Positions 51,464 to 59,246 are shown, counted from the stretch's first letter. The stretch: DNA of 64,000 bases from Jiangella alba (GCF_900106035.1 NZ_FNUC01000003.1:1915501-1979500); one strand, 5' to 3'. Program-made: numbers and translations. Notes: generated by a model from the sequence alone, not told the origin.

Positions 51464-51826
51464 GGCCGGCTCGGCGGCCTCGAACTCGCAGAACGCGTCG
51501 TAGGCACGGGGACCGTAGATGGTGGCCGGCCCGCCGTTCATGAGGAACGTGACGCCGATGGCTTCCGCGGCTTCCTGCCGGGTCGCGCCGGCCCGGGCCG
51601 CGGCCTGGGCGTGCGAGGCGATGCAGCCGTCGCAGCCCTCGACGACGCCGATGGCGAGCGCGATGAGCTCCTTCGTCTTCGTGTCCAGGGCGCCGTCCTG
51701 GAACGCGGCGTGGTGGAGCTCGCGGAAGCCCTTGTAGACGTCGGGAACGGCTCGGCGCAGCTGGCGGTGCAGCGGCGAGAGGTCGTCGAGCACGGCCTGG
51801 CCGTGGCCGGGGGTGGTGACGGTCAT
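51458..51826 (-). CDS. Carboxymuconolactone-decarboxylase / AhpD-like protein
   Basis: 122 residues, all-helical. TKTKELIALAIGVVEGCDGC carries the redox CxxC (C68/C71) and is followed by IASHAQAAARAGAT, the conserved His of AhpD-type alkylhydroperoxidase proteins. It is probably a thiol peroxidase accessory rather than a decarboxylase. Located 27 bases downstream of the CstR-like gene, so it belongs to the thioredoxin-DUF302 unit. Confidence 0.87.
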   Translation of the reverse strand: MTVTTPGHGQAVLDDLSPLHRQLRRAVPDVYKGFRELHHAAFQDGALDTKTKELIALAIGVVEGCDGCIASHAQAAARAGATRQEAAEAIGVTFLMNGGPATIYGPRAYDAFCEFEAAEPAA

Positions 51827-51853
51827 GTCGGTCCTTCTGTGTTCGCGGGTCGC

Positions 51854-52117
51854 TCAGGCGAGCGTGAGGAAGAGCTTCTCCATCTTCTTGACGTCGACGC
51901 TGTCGGTGTCCTGGCCGGAGCTGAGGCACTGCTGCAGCCCGGTGGCGACGATGGCGAAGCCGGTGCGGTCCAGCGCCTTGATCACGGCGGCGAGCTGCGT
52001 CAGCACGTCCTCGCAGTCGTCGCCGTTCTCGAGCATCGTGATGACGCGGGCGAGGTGGCCGTGCGCGCGCCTGGCGCGGTGGATGATCGGCGTGGTGGTG
52101 TCGGGCTCGAGCTGCAT
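51854..52117 (-). CDS. CsoR/RcnR-family regulator, CstR-like
   Basis: 87 residues, four-helix DUF156 fold. HRARRAHGHLARVITMLENG opening, then Cys35 (GDDCEDVL) and Cys64 (LQQCLSS). Copper-sensing CsoR needs Cys-His-Cys with His four residues before the second Cys; here that position is Gly60. A two-Cys, no-His pattern is that of the persulfide sensor CstR. It probably binds the C6G6 palindrome at 52924-52943 and regulates its own operon of thioredoxin, DUF302 and AhpD-like genes. Confidence 0.82.
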   Translation of the reverse strand: MQLEPDTTTPIIHRARRAHGHLARVITMLENGDDCEDVLTQLAAVIKALDRTGFAIVATGLQQCLSSGQDTDSVDVKKMEKLFLTLA

Positions 52118-52120
52118 GGG

Positions 52121-52525
52121 TCAGCCTCTCCGCGTGGTGAGCCGGGACAGCGCCTCGGTGAGGCGCCGGCGGGCCTCGTCGGCCACCTCGGCGAGCTCGT
52201 CGCGGCCGGTGACGCCGAGCAGGGCGGCGGGGTCGACGGTCTCGACGACGGTGCGGCCCGGCGCCACCGCGCGGACCACCACGTTGCACGGCAGCAGCGT
52301 GGCGACCGACGGGTCGGCGGTCATGGCCCGGTGCGCCAGCTCCGGCCGGCAGGCGCCGAGGATGACCTCGTCCGGCACGTCGACGTCCAGCTTGGCCTTC
52401 AGGGTGGCGCGCACGTCGATCTCGGTGAGCACCCCGAACCCGGCGTCGGCCAGCGCCGCGCGCGTGGCGCCGACCGCGTCGTCGTAGGGGAGGCCGACGG
52501 TGACGCCCAGGGTGTGGGTCGTCAC
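52121..52525 (-). CDS. DUF302 protein
   Basis: 134 residues from GTG 52525, which overlaps the thioredoxin stop (GTGA). HTLGVTVGLPYDDAVGATRAALADAGFG, abbreviated here, then IDVRATLKAKLDVDVPDEV, ILGACRPELAH with a conserved Cys-x-P, and LLPCNVVVRA give the DUF302 profile. The two Cys could carry a persulfide or metal. DUF302 proteins commonly lie with CsoR-family regulators and thioredoxins, as here. Function is unknown. Confidence 0.83.
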   Translation of the reverse strand: MTTHTLGVTVGLPYDDAVGATRAALADAGFGVLTEIDVRATLKAKLDVDVPDEVILGACRPELAHRAMTADPSVATLLPCNVVVRAVAPGRTVVETVDPAALLGVTGRDELAEVADEARRRLTEALSRLTTRRG

Positions 52526-52884
52526 TGCTGCGCGTCCTGGGCGGCGGCCAGGGCGGCGTCGACGTCGAGGTCGACGACGGCGTCGATGACCTGCTGCAGG
52601 GCGGCCGCGGGCAGGGCGCCGGGCTGGGAGAAGACGAGGTGGCCCTTCTTGAAGGCCATCAGGGTGGGGATGGACGTGATCTGCGCCGACGCGGCGAGCT
52701 CGCGCTCGGCCTCGGTGTCGACCTTGCCGAAGACGATGTCGGGGTGCTGCTCGGCGGCCTGCTCGTAGACGGGCGCGAACATGCGGCAGGGGCCGCACCA
52801 GGCGGCCCAGAAGTCGACCAGCACGATCTCGTTGTCCTCCACGGTCTGCGCGAAGGTCTGGCCGGTCAGCGTGGTGGTGGTCAT
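52522..52884 (-). CDS. trxA: Thioredoxin
   Basis: 120 residues. DFWAAWCGPCRMFAPVYE near residue 25 holds the redox CGPC; SIPTLMAFKKGHLV has the cis-Pro. Slightly long C-terminal tail rich in Ala and Asp. A cytosolic disulfide reductant, here in a CstR-like operon, so probably used in sulfur or peroxide stress rather than general housekeeping. First gene of the minus-strand operon, with the operator 40 bases upstream. Confidence 0.93.
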   Translation of the reverse strand: MTTTTLTGQTFAQTVEDNEIVLVDFWAAWCGPCRMFAPVYEQAAEQHPDIVFGKVDTEAERELAASAQITSIPTLMAFKKGHLVFSQPGALPAAALQQVIDAVVDLDVDAALAAAQDAQQ

Positions 52885-52915
52885 GAACGTGGTGCCCTTC
52901 GGTGTGGTGGCTCGG

Positions 52916-52946
52916 TTGACAGCATAACCCCCCGGGGGGATACGTT
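52916..52946. promoter_or_regulatory. CsoR/CstR operator in divergent promoters
   Basis: CCCCCC-GGGGGG (52928-52933 and 52934-52939) within ATAAC...ATAC, the form of CsoR-family operators. On the plus strand it fills the spacer between TTGACA (52916-52921) and TACGTT (52941-52946). On the minus strand it lies between TGAACG and TATGCT, spacer 16. One repressor would control both directions. Confidence 0.7.
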
Positions 52947-52979
52947 CATTCCCGGACGACGATCGGCAGGAGGCGAACC

Positions 52980-53147
52980 ATGTGTCACCCGGCGTTGTGC
53001 AGGACGTGCGGCCGCACGACCTGGCGCGGCTGCGGCATGCACGTGCAGCAGGTCATGGCGGGCATCCCGGAGGAGGAGCGCTGCCCGGGCCACGAGTCCG
53101 AGCGCGGCTCGCTCCTCGGCCGCCTCCTCGGGCGCCGCCGGTCCTGA
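52980..53147 (+). CDS. 55-residue zinc-ribbon-like Cys/His protein
   Basis: Product begins MCHPALCRTCGRTTWRG and has Cys at 2, 7, 10, 18, 35 and His at 3, 21, 38. C7xxC10, C18xxH21 and C35xxH38 look like paired metal-ligand knuckles. The tail is Arg/Leu-rich and probably helical. GGCAGGAGG lies 7 bases before ATG 52980. It diverges from the thioredoxin operon over the C6G6 operator, so it is under the same regulator. A metal- or persulfide-binding role is inferred; similar small proteins exist in other actinobacteria as hypothetical proteins. Confidence 0.75.
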   Translation: MCHPALCRTCGRTTWRGCGMHVQQVMAGIPEEERCPGHESERGSLLGRLLGRRRS

Positions 53148-53210
53148 CGCGCCGCTAAGGAGTCGTCAAGGTCGTTGACAGCGCCGGGCGGACGGGCGGT
53201 AGATGGAGAC

Positions 53211-53987
53211 GTGGACGCGTCGCCGAGCCGCTCCGCCGCCGTGGTGATGGCCGTGGCCCTGCTGGGGCCGCTGGTGGCGTGCGCCGCGCTCACCGCGGTC
53301 CGCGACGACGTCGCGAACGCCAACGCCGCCCTCGGCCTGGTGCTCATCGTGGTCGGCGTCGCCGCCACCGGCCGGCGCGTGGCCGGAGTCGTCGCGGCGC
53401 TGTCGAGTGCCGTGTGGTTCGACTTCTTCCTCACGCAGCCGTACCAGACCTTCACCATCGACGATCGCGACGACATCGAGACCGCCGCCCTGCTGACGGT
53501 GGTGGGGCTGGCGGTCACCGAGATCGCGCTGTGGGGACGACGGCAGCAGGCGCGCTCCAGCGAGCGGCGGGGCTACCTCGACGGCATCGTCTCCGCGGCC
53601 CGGATCGTCGCGTCCGGCGACGACGTGCCGGACGAGCTGATCCGCCGGGTCGAACGGCAGATCATCGACGTGCTCGACCTCGACGGCTGCCGCTACGAGC
53701 GCGGCGCCGGCCGGCAGCACGCCGAACTGCACAGCGACGGCACCGTGACCCGCCGCGGCCGTCCGGTGAACGTGGACCGCGACGGGCTGCCGACCGACGA
53801 CGAGATCGAGCTGGCGGTCGAGTTCGGCGGCACGAGACGCGGCCGGTTCCTGCTCACCGCCGCCACCGCGATCCGGCGGCCGTCGCTGGAGCAACGCCTC
53901 GTCGCCGTCACCCTCGCCGAGCAGGTCGGCGCCGCCCTCGCCGCCGGGGCCGGACGGGAGCGGGAACCGCCGCACGCCGACCGGTGA
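53211..53987 (+). CDS. DUF4118 (KdpD-like) membrane protein
   Basis: 258 residues. Four hydrophobic segments in residues 8-110 with FDFFLTQPYQTFTIDDRDDIET, abbreviated, typical of the KdpD membrane domain. A cytoplasmic helix and a small GAF-like part follow (DGIVSAARIVASGDDVPDEL, FLLTAATAIRRPSLEQRL). There is no histidine-kinase domain, so it is a truncated sensor type. TTGACA at 53175 and TAGATG at 53200 suggest a start close to GTG 53211, possibly leaderless. Confidence 0.77.
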   Translation: MDASPSRSAAVVMAVALLGPLVACAALTAVRDDVANANAALGLVLIVVGVAATGRRVAGVVAALSSAVWFDFFLTQPYQTFTIDDRDDIETAALLTVVGLAVTEIALWGRRQQARSSERRGYLDGIVSAARIVASGDDVPDELIRRVERQIIDVLDLDGCRYERGAGRQHAELHSDGTVTRRGRPVNVDRDGLPTDDEIELAVEFGGTRRGRFLLTAATAIRRPSLEQRLVAVTLAEQVGAALAAGAGREREPPHADR

Positions 53988-54022
53988 CCGCCCGGCGCCG
54001 GGCGGGACGACCCGCCGGTCCG

Positions 54023-54036
54023 GGGACCTTCGGCCC
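54023..54036. promoter_or_regulatory. DosR-like box 1
   Basis: GGGACCTTCGGCCC, 36 bases before ATG 54073. A degenerate second copy may lie at 54004-54017 (GGGACGACCCGCCG). Confidence 0.5.
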
Positions 54037-54072
54037 TGAGGCCGAGGCCGGGCGGTGCGCCACAGTGGCCGC

Positions 54073-54459
54073 ATGACCCCACCACCGGCCGGGCTGCCGC
54101 GCCGGGCGACGGCGTTGCGGCTGGCCCACACCGGCATCGCGGCGGCCGAGCTGGCCGCCCTCGGCCACGTCTGGGCCTGTGCGCTGACCGGGCGCCGGGA
54201 TCGCTGGCTGGCGGTCAGCGCCGGCGCGCTCGCGGCCGAAGGGCTGGCGCTGGTGGTCGGACGCGGCAGCTGCCCGCTCGGCCCGCTGCAGCGACGACTG
54301 GGCGACCCGGTGCCGCTGTTCGAGCTGGTCCTGCCGCCTCGGGCCGCGAAGGCCGCGGTGCCGGTGCTGACGGCGGCCGCGCTGGCCGGCCTGGCGGTCG
54401 TCGCCGTCCGGGCCATCGGCGATGAGTTCTCCACCGCAGATCGGTCGTACCCGTCATGA
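54073..54459 (+). CDS. Small membrane protein of unknown function
   Basis: 128 residues with three or four hydrophobic stretches (HTGIAAAELAALGHVWACAL, WLAVSAGALAAEGLALVVG, AAVPVLTAAALAGLAVVAV) and a central RGSCPLGPLQRRLGDPVPLFELVLPP segment, abbreviated, with a single Cys. No family is recognised with confidence. It stands 36 bases after a DosR-like box and overlaps the next PPOX gene by ATGA, so it is probably induced in hypoxia or stationary phase. Confidence 0.6.
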   Translation: MTPPPAGLPRRATALRLAHTGIAAAELAALGHVWACALTGRRDRWLAVSAGALAAEGLALVVGRGSCPLGPLQRRLGDPVPLFELVLPPRAAKAAVPVLTAAALAGLAVVAVRAIGDEFSTADRSYPS

Positions 54460-54983
54460 CGGAGAAGAAGACGCCGATGAACGCACCGGCCACCTCACTC
54501 GACGCCCGGTTCAGCGCGCCGGGCGCCGCGCCGGCCTCGTGGGACGACACGGTGCGCGTGATCGAGGCCGCCGAGCTGTTCTGGATCACCACGGTCCGGG
54601 CCGGCGGACGGCCGCACGTCACCCCGCTCGTGGCGGTCTGGCTCGACGGCGCCCTCCACTTCTGCACCGGCGCCGCCGAGCAGAAGGCCGTCAACCTGCG
54701 GGCGAACCCGCAGGTCACCCTCATTACCGGGCGCAACGACTGGGACCGCGGCCTGGACGTCGTCGTCGAGGGCGACGCCGTTCGGGTCACCGACGACGCC
54801 ACGCTGCACCGGCTGGCCGCCGCGTGGCGCGCGAAGTGGGACGGGTCCTGGCGGTTCGAGGTGCGCGACGGCGCCTTCCACCACGACGACGGCGGCGAAG
54901 CGCTGGTGTTCGCCGTCGCCCCGGTGAAGGTGCTCGCCTTCGGCAAGGGCGACACGTTCTCGCACACCCGACACCGCTTCTGA
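54456..54983 (+). CDS. PPOX-fold flavin/F420-binding protein
   Basis: 175 residues. ELFWITTVRAGGRPHVTPLV near residue 40 is the first strand pair of the pyridoxamine-phosphate-oxidase barrel; GAAEQKAVNLRANPQVTLIT follows. A reductase using FMN or F420 is expected. ATG 54456 overlaps the membrane-protein stop, so both sit behind DosR-like box 1. Its 3' end shares a hairpin with the convergent stress protein. Confidence 0.85.
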   Translation: MTEKKTPMNAPATSLDARFSAPGAAPASWDDTVRVIEAAELFWITTVRAGGRPHVTPLVAVWLDGALHFCTGAAEQKAVNLRANPQVTLITGRNDWDRGLDVVVEGDAVRVTDDATLHRLAAAWRAKWDGSWRFEVRDGAFHHDDGGEALVFAVAPVKVLAFGKGDTFSHTRHRF

Positions 54984-54999
54984 CGCCGTCACCCGTCAG
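54980..54999. terminator. Hairpin over convergent stops
   Basis: CTGACG (54980-54985) pairs with CGTCAG (54994-54999), loop of 8; both stops are inside. Weak stem, no T-run. Confidence 0.35.
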
Positions 55000-55877
55000 T
55001 CCGGCGGCGCGTGCAGGACGGCGACCGGCCGGCCCGCGTGGTGCAGGACGCCCTGGCTGGTGGAGCCGAGCAGCAGCCCGCGCACCTCGCCGCGGCCGCG
55101 CGACCCGACGACGATCAGGCCGGCGTCGCGTCCGGCGTCGGTGAGGACCTCGGCCGCGCGTCCGGCCTGGACGCGGACGGTGACGGGTGCGGCGGCGCCG
55201 GTGGCCGCCCTGGCCCGGCCGACCGCGTCGGACGCCAGCTGCTCGGCGCCGCGCCGTTCGATCGCGGCGGCGCGGTCCACGGCCGCGGGGTCGAGGACGG
55301 GCAGCATGAGCGGGTCCGGCTCGTAGGCGGTCACGGCCGCGACGGGCACGGCCCGGCGGTCCGCCTCGGTCAGCGCGAACCGCAGCGCGGCGTCGCCGTG
55401 CGGCGAGCCGTCGACCCCGGCGACGATCGTGCCGTCGCCCGGTCCGGCCGGCTCCGGCACCACGACGGCGGGCGCGGTGGCTCGGGCGGCCACCCGGGCG
55501 CTCACCGAGCCGAGCAGCAGCCCGCCGAACGCGCCGAGCCCGCGCGTCCCCACGACCACCAGTGCGGCGTCGTGGGAGATGTCGAGCAGCGCCTGCACCG
55601 GCGGGCGCACGACGAGCACCGTGCTCACCTCCACGCCGGGGTGCTGCTCCCGCACGAGCTCCTTCGCGCGGTCCAGGACGCGGGTGGAGTACAGCCGCAG
55701 CTCGTCGGGCGGCAGCCGCACCGCCGCGCCGCCGAACGGGAGCGCGGCCAGCGGCGTCCAGAGCCCGAAGACGACGTACAGCACGCTGCCGCGCCGGTGC
55801 GCCTCCGCGGCCGCCCAGGAGAGGGCGTGGCCGCTGTCGGGCGATCCGTCGACGCCGACGACGACGGCGTTGGTCAT
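54996..55877 (-). CDS. Universal stress protein, two tandem USP domains (first)
   Basis: 293 residues. Each half starts with a GVDGSP strand (VVVGVDGSPDSGHAL; IVAGVDGSPHGDAAL) and ends with an ATP-binding loop: VVGTRGLGAFGGLLLGSVS and VVGSRGRGEVRGLLLGSTS. Both loops are intact, so ATP binding is likely. Third gene of the PIG-L operon (56806 downwards), driven from the DosR-like boxes at 56842-56876. ATG 55877 is taken because the longer frame reads into the small membrane gene. Confidence 0.92.
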   Translation of the reverse strand: MTNAVVVGVDGSPDSGHALSWAAAEAHRRGSVLYVVFGLWTPLAALPFGGAAVRLPPDELRLYSTRVLDRAKELVREQHPGVEVSTVLVVRPPVQALLDISHDAALVVVGTRGLGAFGGLLLGSVSARVAARATAPAVVVPEPAGPGDGTIVAGVDGSPHGDAALRFALTEADRRAVPVAAVTAYEPDPLMLPVLDPAAVDRAAAIERRGAEQLASDAVGRARAATGAAAPVTVRVQAGRAAEVLTDAGRDAGLIVVGSRGRGEVRGLLLGSTSQGVLHHAGRPVAVLHAPPD

Positions 55878-55902
55878 GGACGACTCCGCTGCGCCGGTCA
55901 CG

Positions 55903-56091
55903 TCAGTCCAGTGCCTTGAACGCCTCGTAGACCATGAACGCCGGCCAGAACAGGCCCTGCACGATGGCGAGGACGTAGTCCCAGAAGGTGTCGGCCTGCT
56001 GCCAGAAGAAGACCAGCGCGCCGAAGATGCCGAGTCCGTAGAGGGCGCCGCCACCGGCTCCGGCGCCGGGACCGCGGGTTCTGTCGCTCAT
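55903..56091 (-). CDS. Small membrane protein between PIG-L and USP genes
   Basis: 62 residues. Gly-rich N-terminus, two hydrophobic stretches (LYGLGIFGALVFFWQQ and YVLAIVQGLFWPAFMVYEAF). The AGxGxGG start and FWPAFMVYEAFKAL end are the only distinctive marks. Coding bias matches its neighbours and it fits between two operon genes by 25 and 52 bases. Function is unknown; stress-island context suggests an envelope role. Confidence 0.65.
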   Translation of the reverse strand: MSDRTRGPGAGAGGGALYGLGIFGALVFFWQQADTFWDYVLAIVQGLFWPAFMVYEAFKALD

Positions 56092-56143
56092 GGTGTCCGC
56101 CTCCGCACACGTGGACGACGACCGGCGACGGGGTCCGAGCCGG

Positions 56144-56806
56144 TCATGACGGGCTCCGTTCCGGCGGCCGGTCGACGGGGGCGAGGGTCCGCTCGTCGCG
56201 CAGCACGACCAGCCGTTCGGCCGGGTCCTGGTGGCGCATCCACCGGCTGCGCAGCGGGTCGTTCTCGGGCAGGCCGGTGTGGCAGGCGATGGCCGCGCGC
56301 TGCCGGGCCCGGTCGGCGTCGATCACCAGCACCTGGTGCGTGGTCCGCAGCTCGGCCGGGCGCAGCGTCCAGGCGTAGAGGACGGTGCCGGTGGCGGCGG
56401 CCGCGCGGTAGGCCGCGCGCATCGTCCGCACGTGGTCGGGGTGGGCTCCGGGGCCGGTGGCGTCGACGACGAGCAGCGCGTCGGCGGCGACCGCGGCCGA
56501 CCGGATCTCGGCCGCCAGCTCGTCGATGGTCGCGGCGGCGAGCGTGCCGGGGGCGTGGTCCAGCAGGACGGCGTCCTCGGCGCCGAGCCGCCGCACGGCG
56601 CGGCCGAGGTCGCGGGCGCGGTCGACCCGCCGGCGCGGCGTCGGGTCCCGCCGCCGTCCGTGCGTCAGGCACAGGACGCGCACCGAGGTCCCGGCGTCGG
56701 CGAAGGCGCCGATCACGCCGCCGAGCGCGAACGTCGCGTCGTAGGGGTGGGCGCAGACGACGAGCATCCGTCGCGCCGCCGGCACTGGTCTCGCGTGGTG
56801 GCCCAT
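56144..56806 (-). CDS. PIG-L family deacetylase-like protein
   Basis: 220 residues. Zinc motif VCAHPYDATFALGG near residue 17 has Tyr where the family has a second Asp (AHPDD); the second motif GPGAHPDHVRTMRA near 110 keeps H-P-D-H. The His ligands and first Asp remain, so metal binding is possible though the catalytic base may be altered. Relatives deacetylate GlcNAc-inositol (mycothiol) and mycothiol conjugates. It begins the minus-strand operon behind two DosR-like boxes. Start ATG 56806; longer frames lie over the boxes. Confidence 0.78.
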   Translation of the reverse strand: MGHHARPVPAARRMLVVCAHPYDATFALGGVIGAFADAGTSVRVLCLTHGRRRDPTPRRRVDRARDLGRAVRRLGAEDAVLLDHAPGTLAAATIDELAAEIRSAAVAADALLVVDATGPGAHPDHVRTMRAAYRAAAATGTVLYAWTLRPAELRTTHQVLVIDADRARQRAAIACHTGLPENDPLRSRWMRHQDPAERLVVLRDERTLAPVDRPPERSPS

Positions 56807-56841
56807 GCCTCCAGCGTCCGCCGCGGGCGGCGTCGGGCGTA

Positions 56842-56876
56842 GAGGCCGAAGGCGGTGATGTCGGGACCTTCGGCCC
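56842..56876. promoter_or_regulatory. DosR-like boxes 2 (tandem)
   Basis: GGGACCTTCGGCCC at 56863-56876 and a degenerate inverted copy, GAGGCCGAAGGCGG, at 56842-56855. Centres are 21 bases apart, two helical turns, as with tandem DosR sites. They sit 36 bases upstream of the PIG-L operon. Confidence 0.5.
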
Positions 56877-56882
56877 GAGACG

Positions 56883-57779
56883 TCAGAGCGGCGCCTCGGC
56901 GGGACGGACGACCGTCCGTCGTGGCGTCCGGGCCCGGGCGGGGTGGACGACGGCGACCGGGCAGCCGGCCTCGTGCAGCAGCTGCCGTCCGACCGAGCCG
57001 AGCACCAGGCCGGCCACCCGGCCGCGCCGCCGCGAGCCGACGACCACCAGCTGGGCGCGGGCACTGGCCGCGGTCAGCGCCTCGGCCGCGCCGTCGCCGG
57101 ACAGGTGCGCCGTCACCGGCACGTCCCGATACCGGGATGCGTAGTTCGCCAGCCTGGGCGCCAGGCCGGGATCGGCCCGGCCGGCGTGGAGCACCGTCAG
57201 CGGTACCCGGCGCACCGACGCCTCGCGGAAGGCGAAGTCGAGGACGCCGTCGGCGGCGCGGTCGTCGGCGATCCCGGCGACGACCGGCAGACCGGCGCCG
57301 GACCCGGGCGGCTCGGCGCCGACGACGACCACGGGGCAGCGGGCGTGTGCGGCCACCGTCGCGCTCACCGAACCGAGCGCGGCGGCGGCGAGCGGGCCGC
57401 GCCTGCGGGTGCCGACGACGAGCATGGCGGCGTCGGCGGAGTCCTCGATCAGGGCCGTCGCGGCGGCGCCGGGCGCGCGTCGTCCGGTGACGGCGCCGGG
57501 CGGCAGGTGCAGCCGGGCGATCGCGACCGCGCGGTCGAGGTCGTCGTCGGACGGATGCCGGTGCGGCCGCGCCGGGACCATGAACGTCTCGCCGTGGACG
57601 TCCGGCCGGTACGGCACGTAGCGCTGCAGCTCGGACGCGTCGGCGACCAGGACGACGCGCAAGGGCGTCCGGCGCGCCCGGGCCGCGGCGACGGCCCAGT
57701 GCAGGGCGGCCTCGCTCTCCGGGCGGCCGTCGATGCCGGCCACGATCGGCCGGTCCGTCGCGTCCAGCACGTTCCACAT
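56883..57779 (-). CDS. Universal stress protein, two USP domains (second)
   Basis: 298 residues. VAGIDGRPESEAAL and VVAGIADDRAADGVL begin the halves; ATP loops are VVGTRRRGPLAAAALGSVS and VVGSRRRGRVAGLVLGSVG. The second half has IADDRA where most have VDGSP, so its ATP site may be weakened. ATG 57779 faces the divergent USP gene at 57948. A DosR-like box lies 84 bases upstream at 57864. Confidence 0.9.
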   Translation of the reverse strand: MWNVLDATDRPIVAGIDGRPESEAALHWAVAAARARRTPLRVVLVADASELQRYVPYRPDVHGETFMVPARPHRHPSDDDLDRAVAIARLHLPPGAVTGRRAPGAAATALIEDSADAAMLVVGTRRRGPLAAAALGSVSATVAAHARCPVVVVGAEPPGSGAGLPVVAGIADDRAADGVLDFAFREASVRRVPLTVLHAGRADPGLAPRLANYASRYRDVPVTAHLSGDGAAEALTAASARAQLVVVGSRRRGRVAGLVLGSVGRQLLHEAGCPVAVVHPARARTPRRTVVRPAEAPL

Positions 57780-57863
57780 CGTCGGCTCCGTTCGTCCCGG
57801 ACGGCGCACCTCGTCGTCGCCGTCGTCGCGTCCACCGTCGCGCCGGTCCCCGTCCGGCGGGTA

Positions 57864-57877
57864 GAGCCGCAGGTCCC
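57864..57877. promoter_or_regulatory. DosR-like box 3a
   Basis: GGGACCTGCGGCTC on the minus strand, 84 bases before the 57779 USP start. One mismatch in the spacer, two in the second arm. Confidence 0.4.
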
Positions 57878-57897
57878 GCCGCACGGCCCGTGCGCGC

Positions 57898-57911
57898 GGG
57901 ACCTTGGGCCC
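57898..57911. promoter_or_regulatory. DosR-like box 3b
   Basis: GGGACCTTGGGCCC, a nearly symmetrical copy exactly 36 bases before ATG 57948, the same distance as box 1 to its gene. Confidence 0.5.
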
Positions 57912-57947
57912 TGTGCGGGTCCCGGCCGGCGGCGATCTGCTGGAGGC

Positions 57948-58823
57948 ATGGCCACCAGCACCGCACCCATCGTCGTCGGACTGGACGGATCGCCGAGCGC
58001 CCTGCTCGCCTTGGACTGGGCCGCGGGCGAGGCCCGCACGCGCGGGTGCGGGCTGACGCTGGTCTTCGCCCATCCCGGCGAACGCCACTCGCTCGCCGTT
58101 CTCGACACCGCGCCGCAGGAGCTGGCCGACGACATCTTCGACGAGGCGCTGGACCGGCTGGCCGAGCGCGGCTACCACGACGTCCCGGCCCGGACGGTCC
58201 TGCGCTACGGCCTGGTGCCCCGGATCCTGCTGCGCGCCTCGATGCGCGCGCCGATGCTCGTGGTCGGCCGGCAGGGCGTGGGCCGCGTGGCGGAGCTCGT
58301 GACGGGGTCCACCTCGCTGGCGTGTGCCGCCCGCACCCGGGTGCCGCTGACCATCGTCCCGGACACCTGGGCGCCGCCCGTCCGCCTGCGCCACGCCATC
58401 CTGCTGGGCGTCGACGGCTCCGATCGTGGCCAGGCCGCCGTGGAGTACGCCTTCACGCTGGCTTCCGCACGCGGTGCGCGGATCATCGCCGTGCACGCGA
58501 TGGAGCTGCCGCTCGGCTACCCGGCGGACCGGCCGCTGCGCCCGGACGCCGCGCGCTACGAGGCGGCGGCCGCGGAGGTGTTCCGGGCCTCGGTGGAGCC
58601 CTGGCGGGCGAAGTACCCGGCCGTGCGGGTGACCACCACCGTCGAGTACGGGCGTCCCGCCCTCGTGCTGGCCGAGTACGCCGGCGGGGCGGACCTCGCC
58701 GTCGTCGGCGGGCGCGGACACGGCCGGATCACCGGCCTGCTGCTCGGGTCGTCCGCGCGCAGCATCCTGCGGCGCCTGCCGATCCCCGTCACCGTCGTCC
58801 GCGACCTCGACCCGCGGCGCTGA
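57948..58823 (+). CDS. Universal stress protein, two USP domains (third)
   Basis: 291 residues. IVVGLDGSPSALLALDWAAG and ILLGVDGSDRGQAAVEYAF open the halves. ATP loops: VVGRQGVGRVAELVTGSTS and VVGGRGHGRITGLLLGSSA. TGGAGGC ribosome site before ATG 57948. The last 35 bases overlap the convergent PPOX gene. It is the plus-strand member of the USP pair sharing the 57.8-57.9 kb regulatory region. Confidence 0.92.
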   Translation: MATSTAPIVVGLDGSPSALLALDWAAGEARTRGCGLTLVFAHPGERHSLAVLDTAPQELADDIFDEALDRLAERGYHDVPARTVLRYGLVPRILLRASMRAPMLVVGRQGVGRVAELVTGSTSLACAARTRVPLTIVPDTWAPPVRLRHAILLGVDGSDRGQAAVEYAFTLASARGARIIAVHAMELPLGYPADRPLRPDAARYEAAAAEVFRASVEPWRAKYPAVRVTTTVEYGRPALVLAEYAGGADLAVVGGRGHGRITGLLLGSSARSILRRLPIPVTVVRDLDPRR

Positions 58824-59226
58824 CGAATCGCCGGCCGGTCACCTGCGCCGGATGGACCCGCACGAACCACTGCTTCGGGTGCGTCGTCCACGACCGGAGC
58901 GGGAGCTCCTCGGCCCGGTAGATGTCGGCGAAGCGCACCAGGCGCTCGGCCCGGCCCCTGACGACGACGCTCCACGCGACGCCCCGCTCCGCGTCGGCGC
59001 CGTCGGCCTCGAGCACGACGTCGCGAGCGATCGTCACGGCCGCGAGTTTGGTGCCCTCGCCCGTGGCGAACACGAGGGTGTGGCCGTCGACGACCGCGTT
59101 GACCGGGAAGATCTCGAGGTCGCCGGCCGCCACGACGGCGAGCCGGACGACGTCCGCCGACGCGAGCAGCGCCCAGCAGCTGTCCGCATCGAGGATCGTC
59201 ATCCCGGTGCGCGGATCGACGTCCAT
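58789..59226 (-). CDS. PPOX-fold flavin/F420-binding protein (second)
   Basis: 145 residues. MDVDPRTGMTILDADSCWALL, shortened, then VVRLAVVAAGDLEIFPVNAV and TLVFATGEGTKLAAV match the pyridoxamine-oxidase-type barrel found in actinobacterial dormancy loci. Ribosome site GGGAGG before ATG 59226. Twenty bases downstream of the flavodoxin gene, so both are probably driven by the 59829 box. Confidence 0.83.
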   Translation of the reverse strand: MDVDPRTGMTILDADSCWALLASADVVRLAVVAAGDLEIFPVNAVVDGHTLVFATGEGTKLAAVTIARDVVLEADGADAERGVAWSVVVRGRAERLVRFADIYRAEELPLRSWTTHPKQWFVRVHPAQVTGRRFVSAAGRGRGRR

Positions 59227-59246
59227 GGCGCTGCCTCCCGTCAGGG

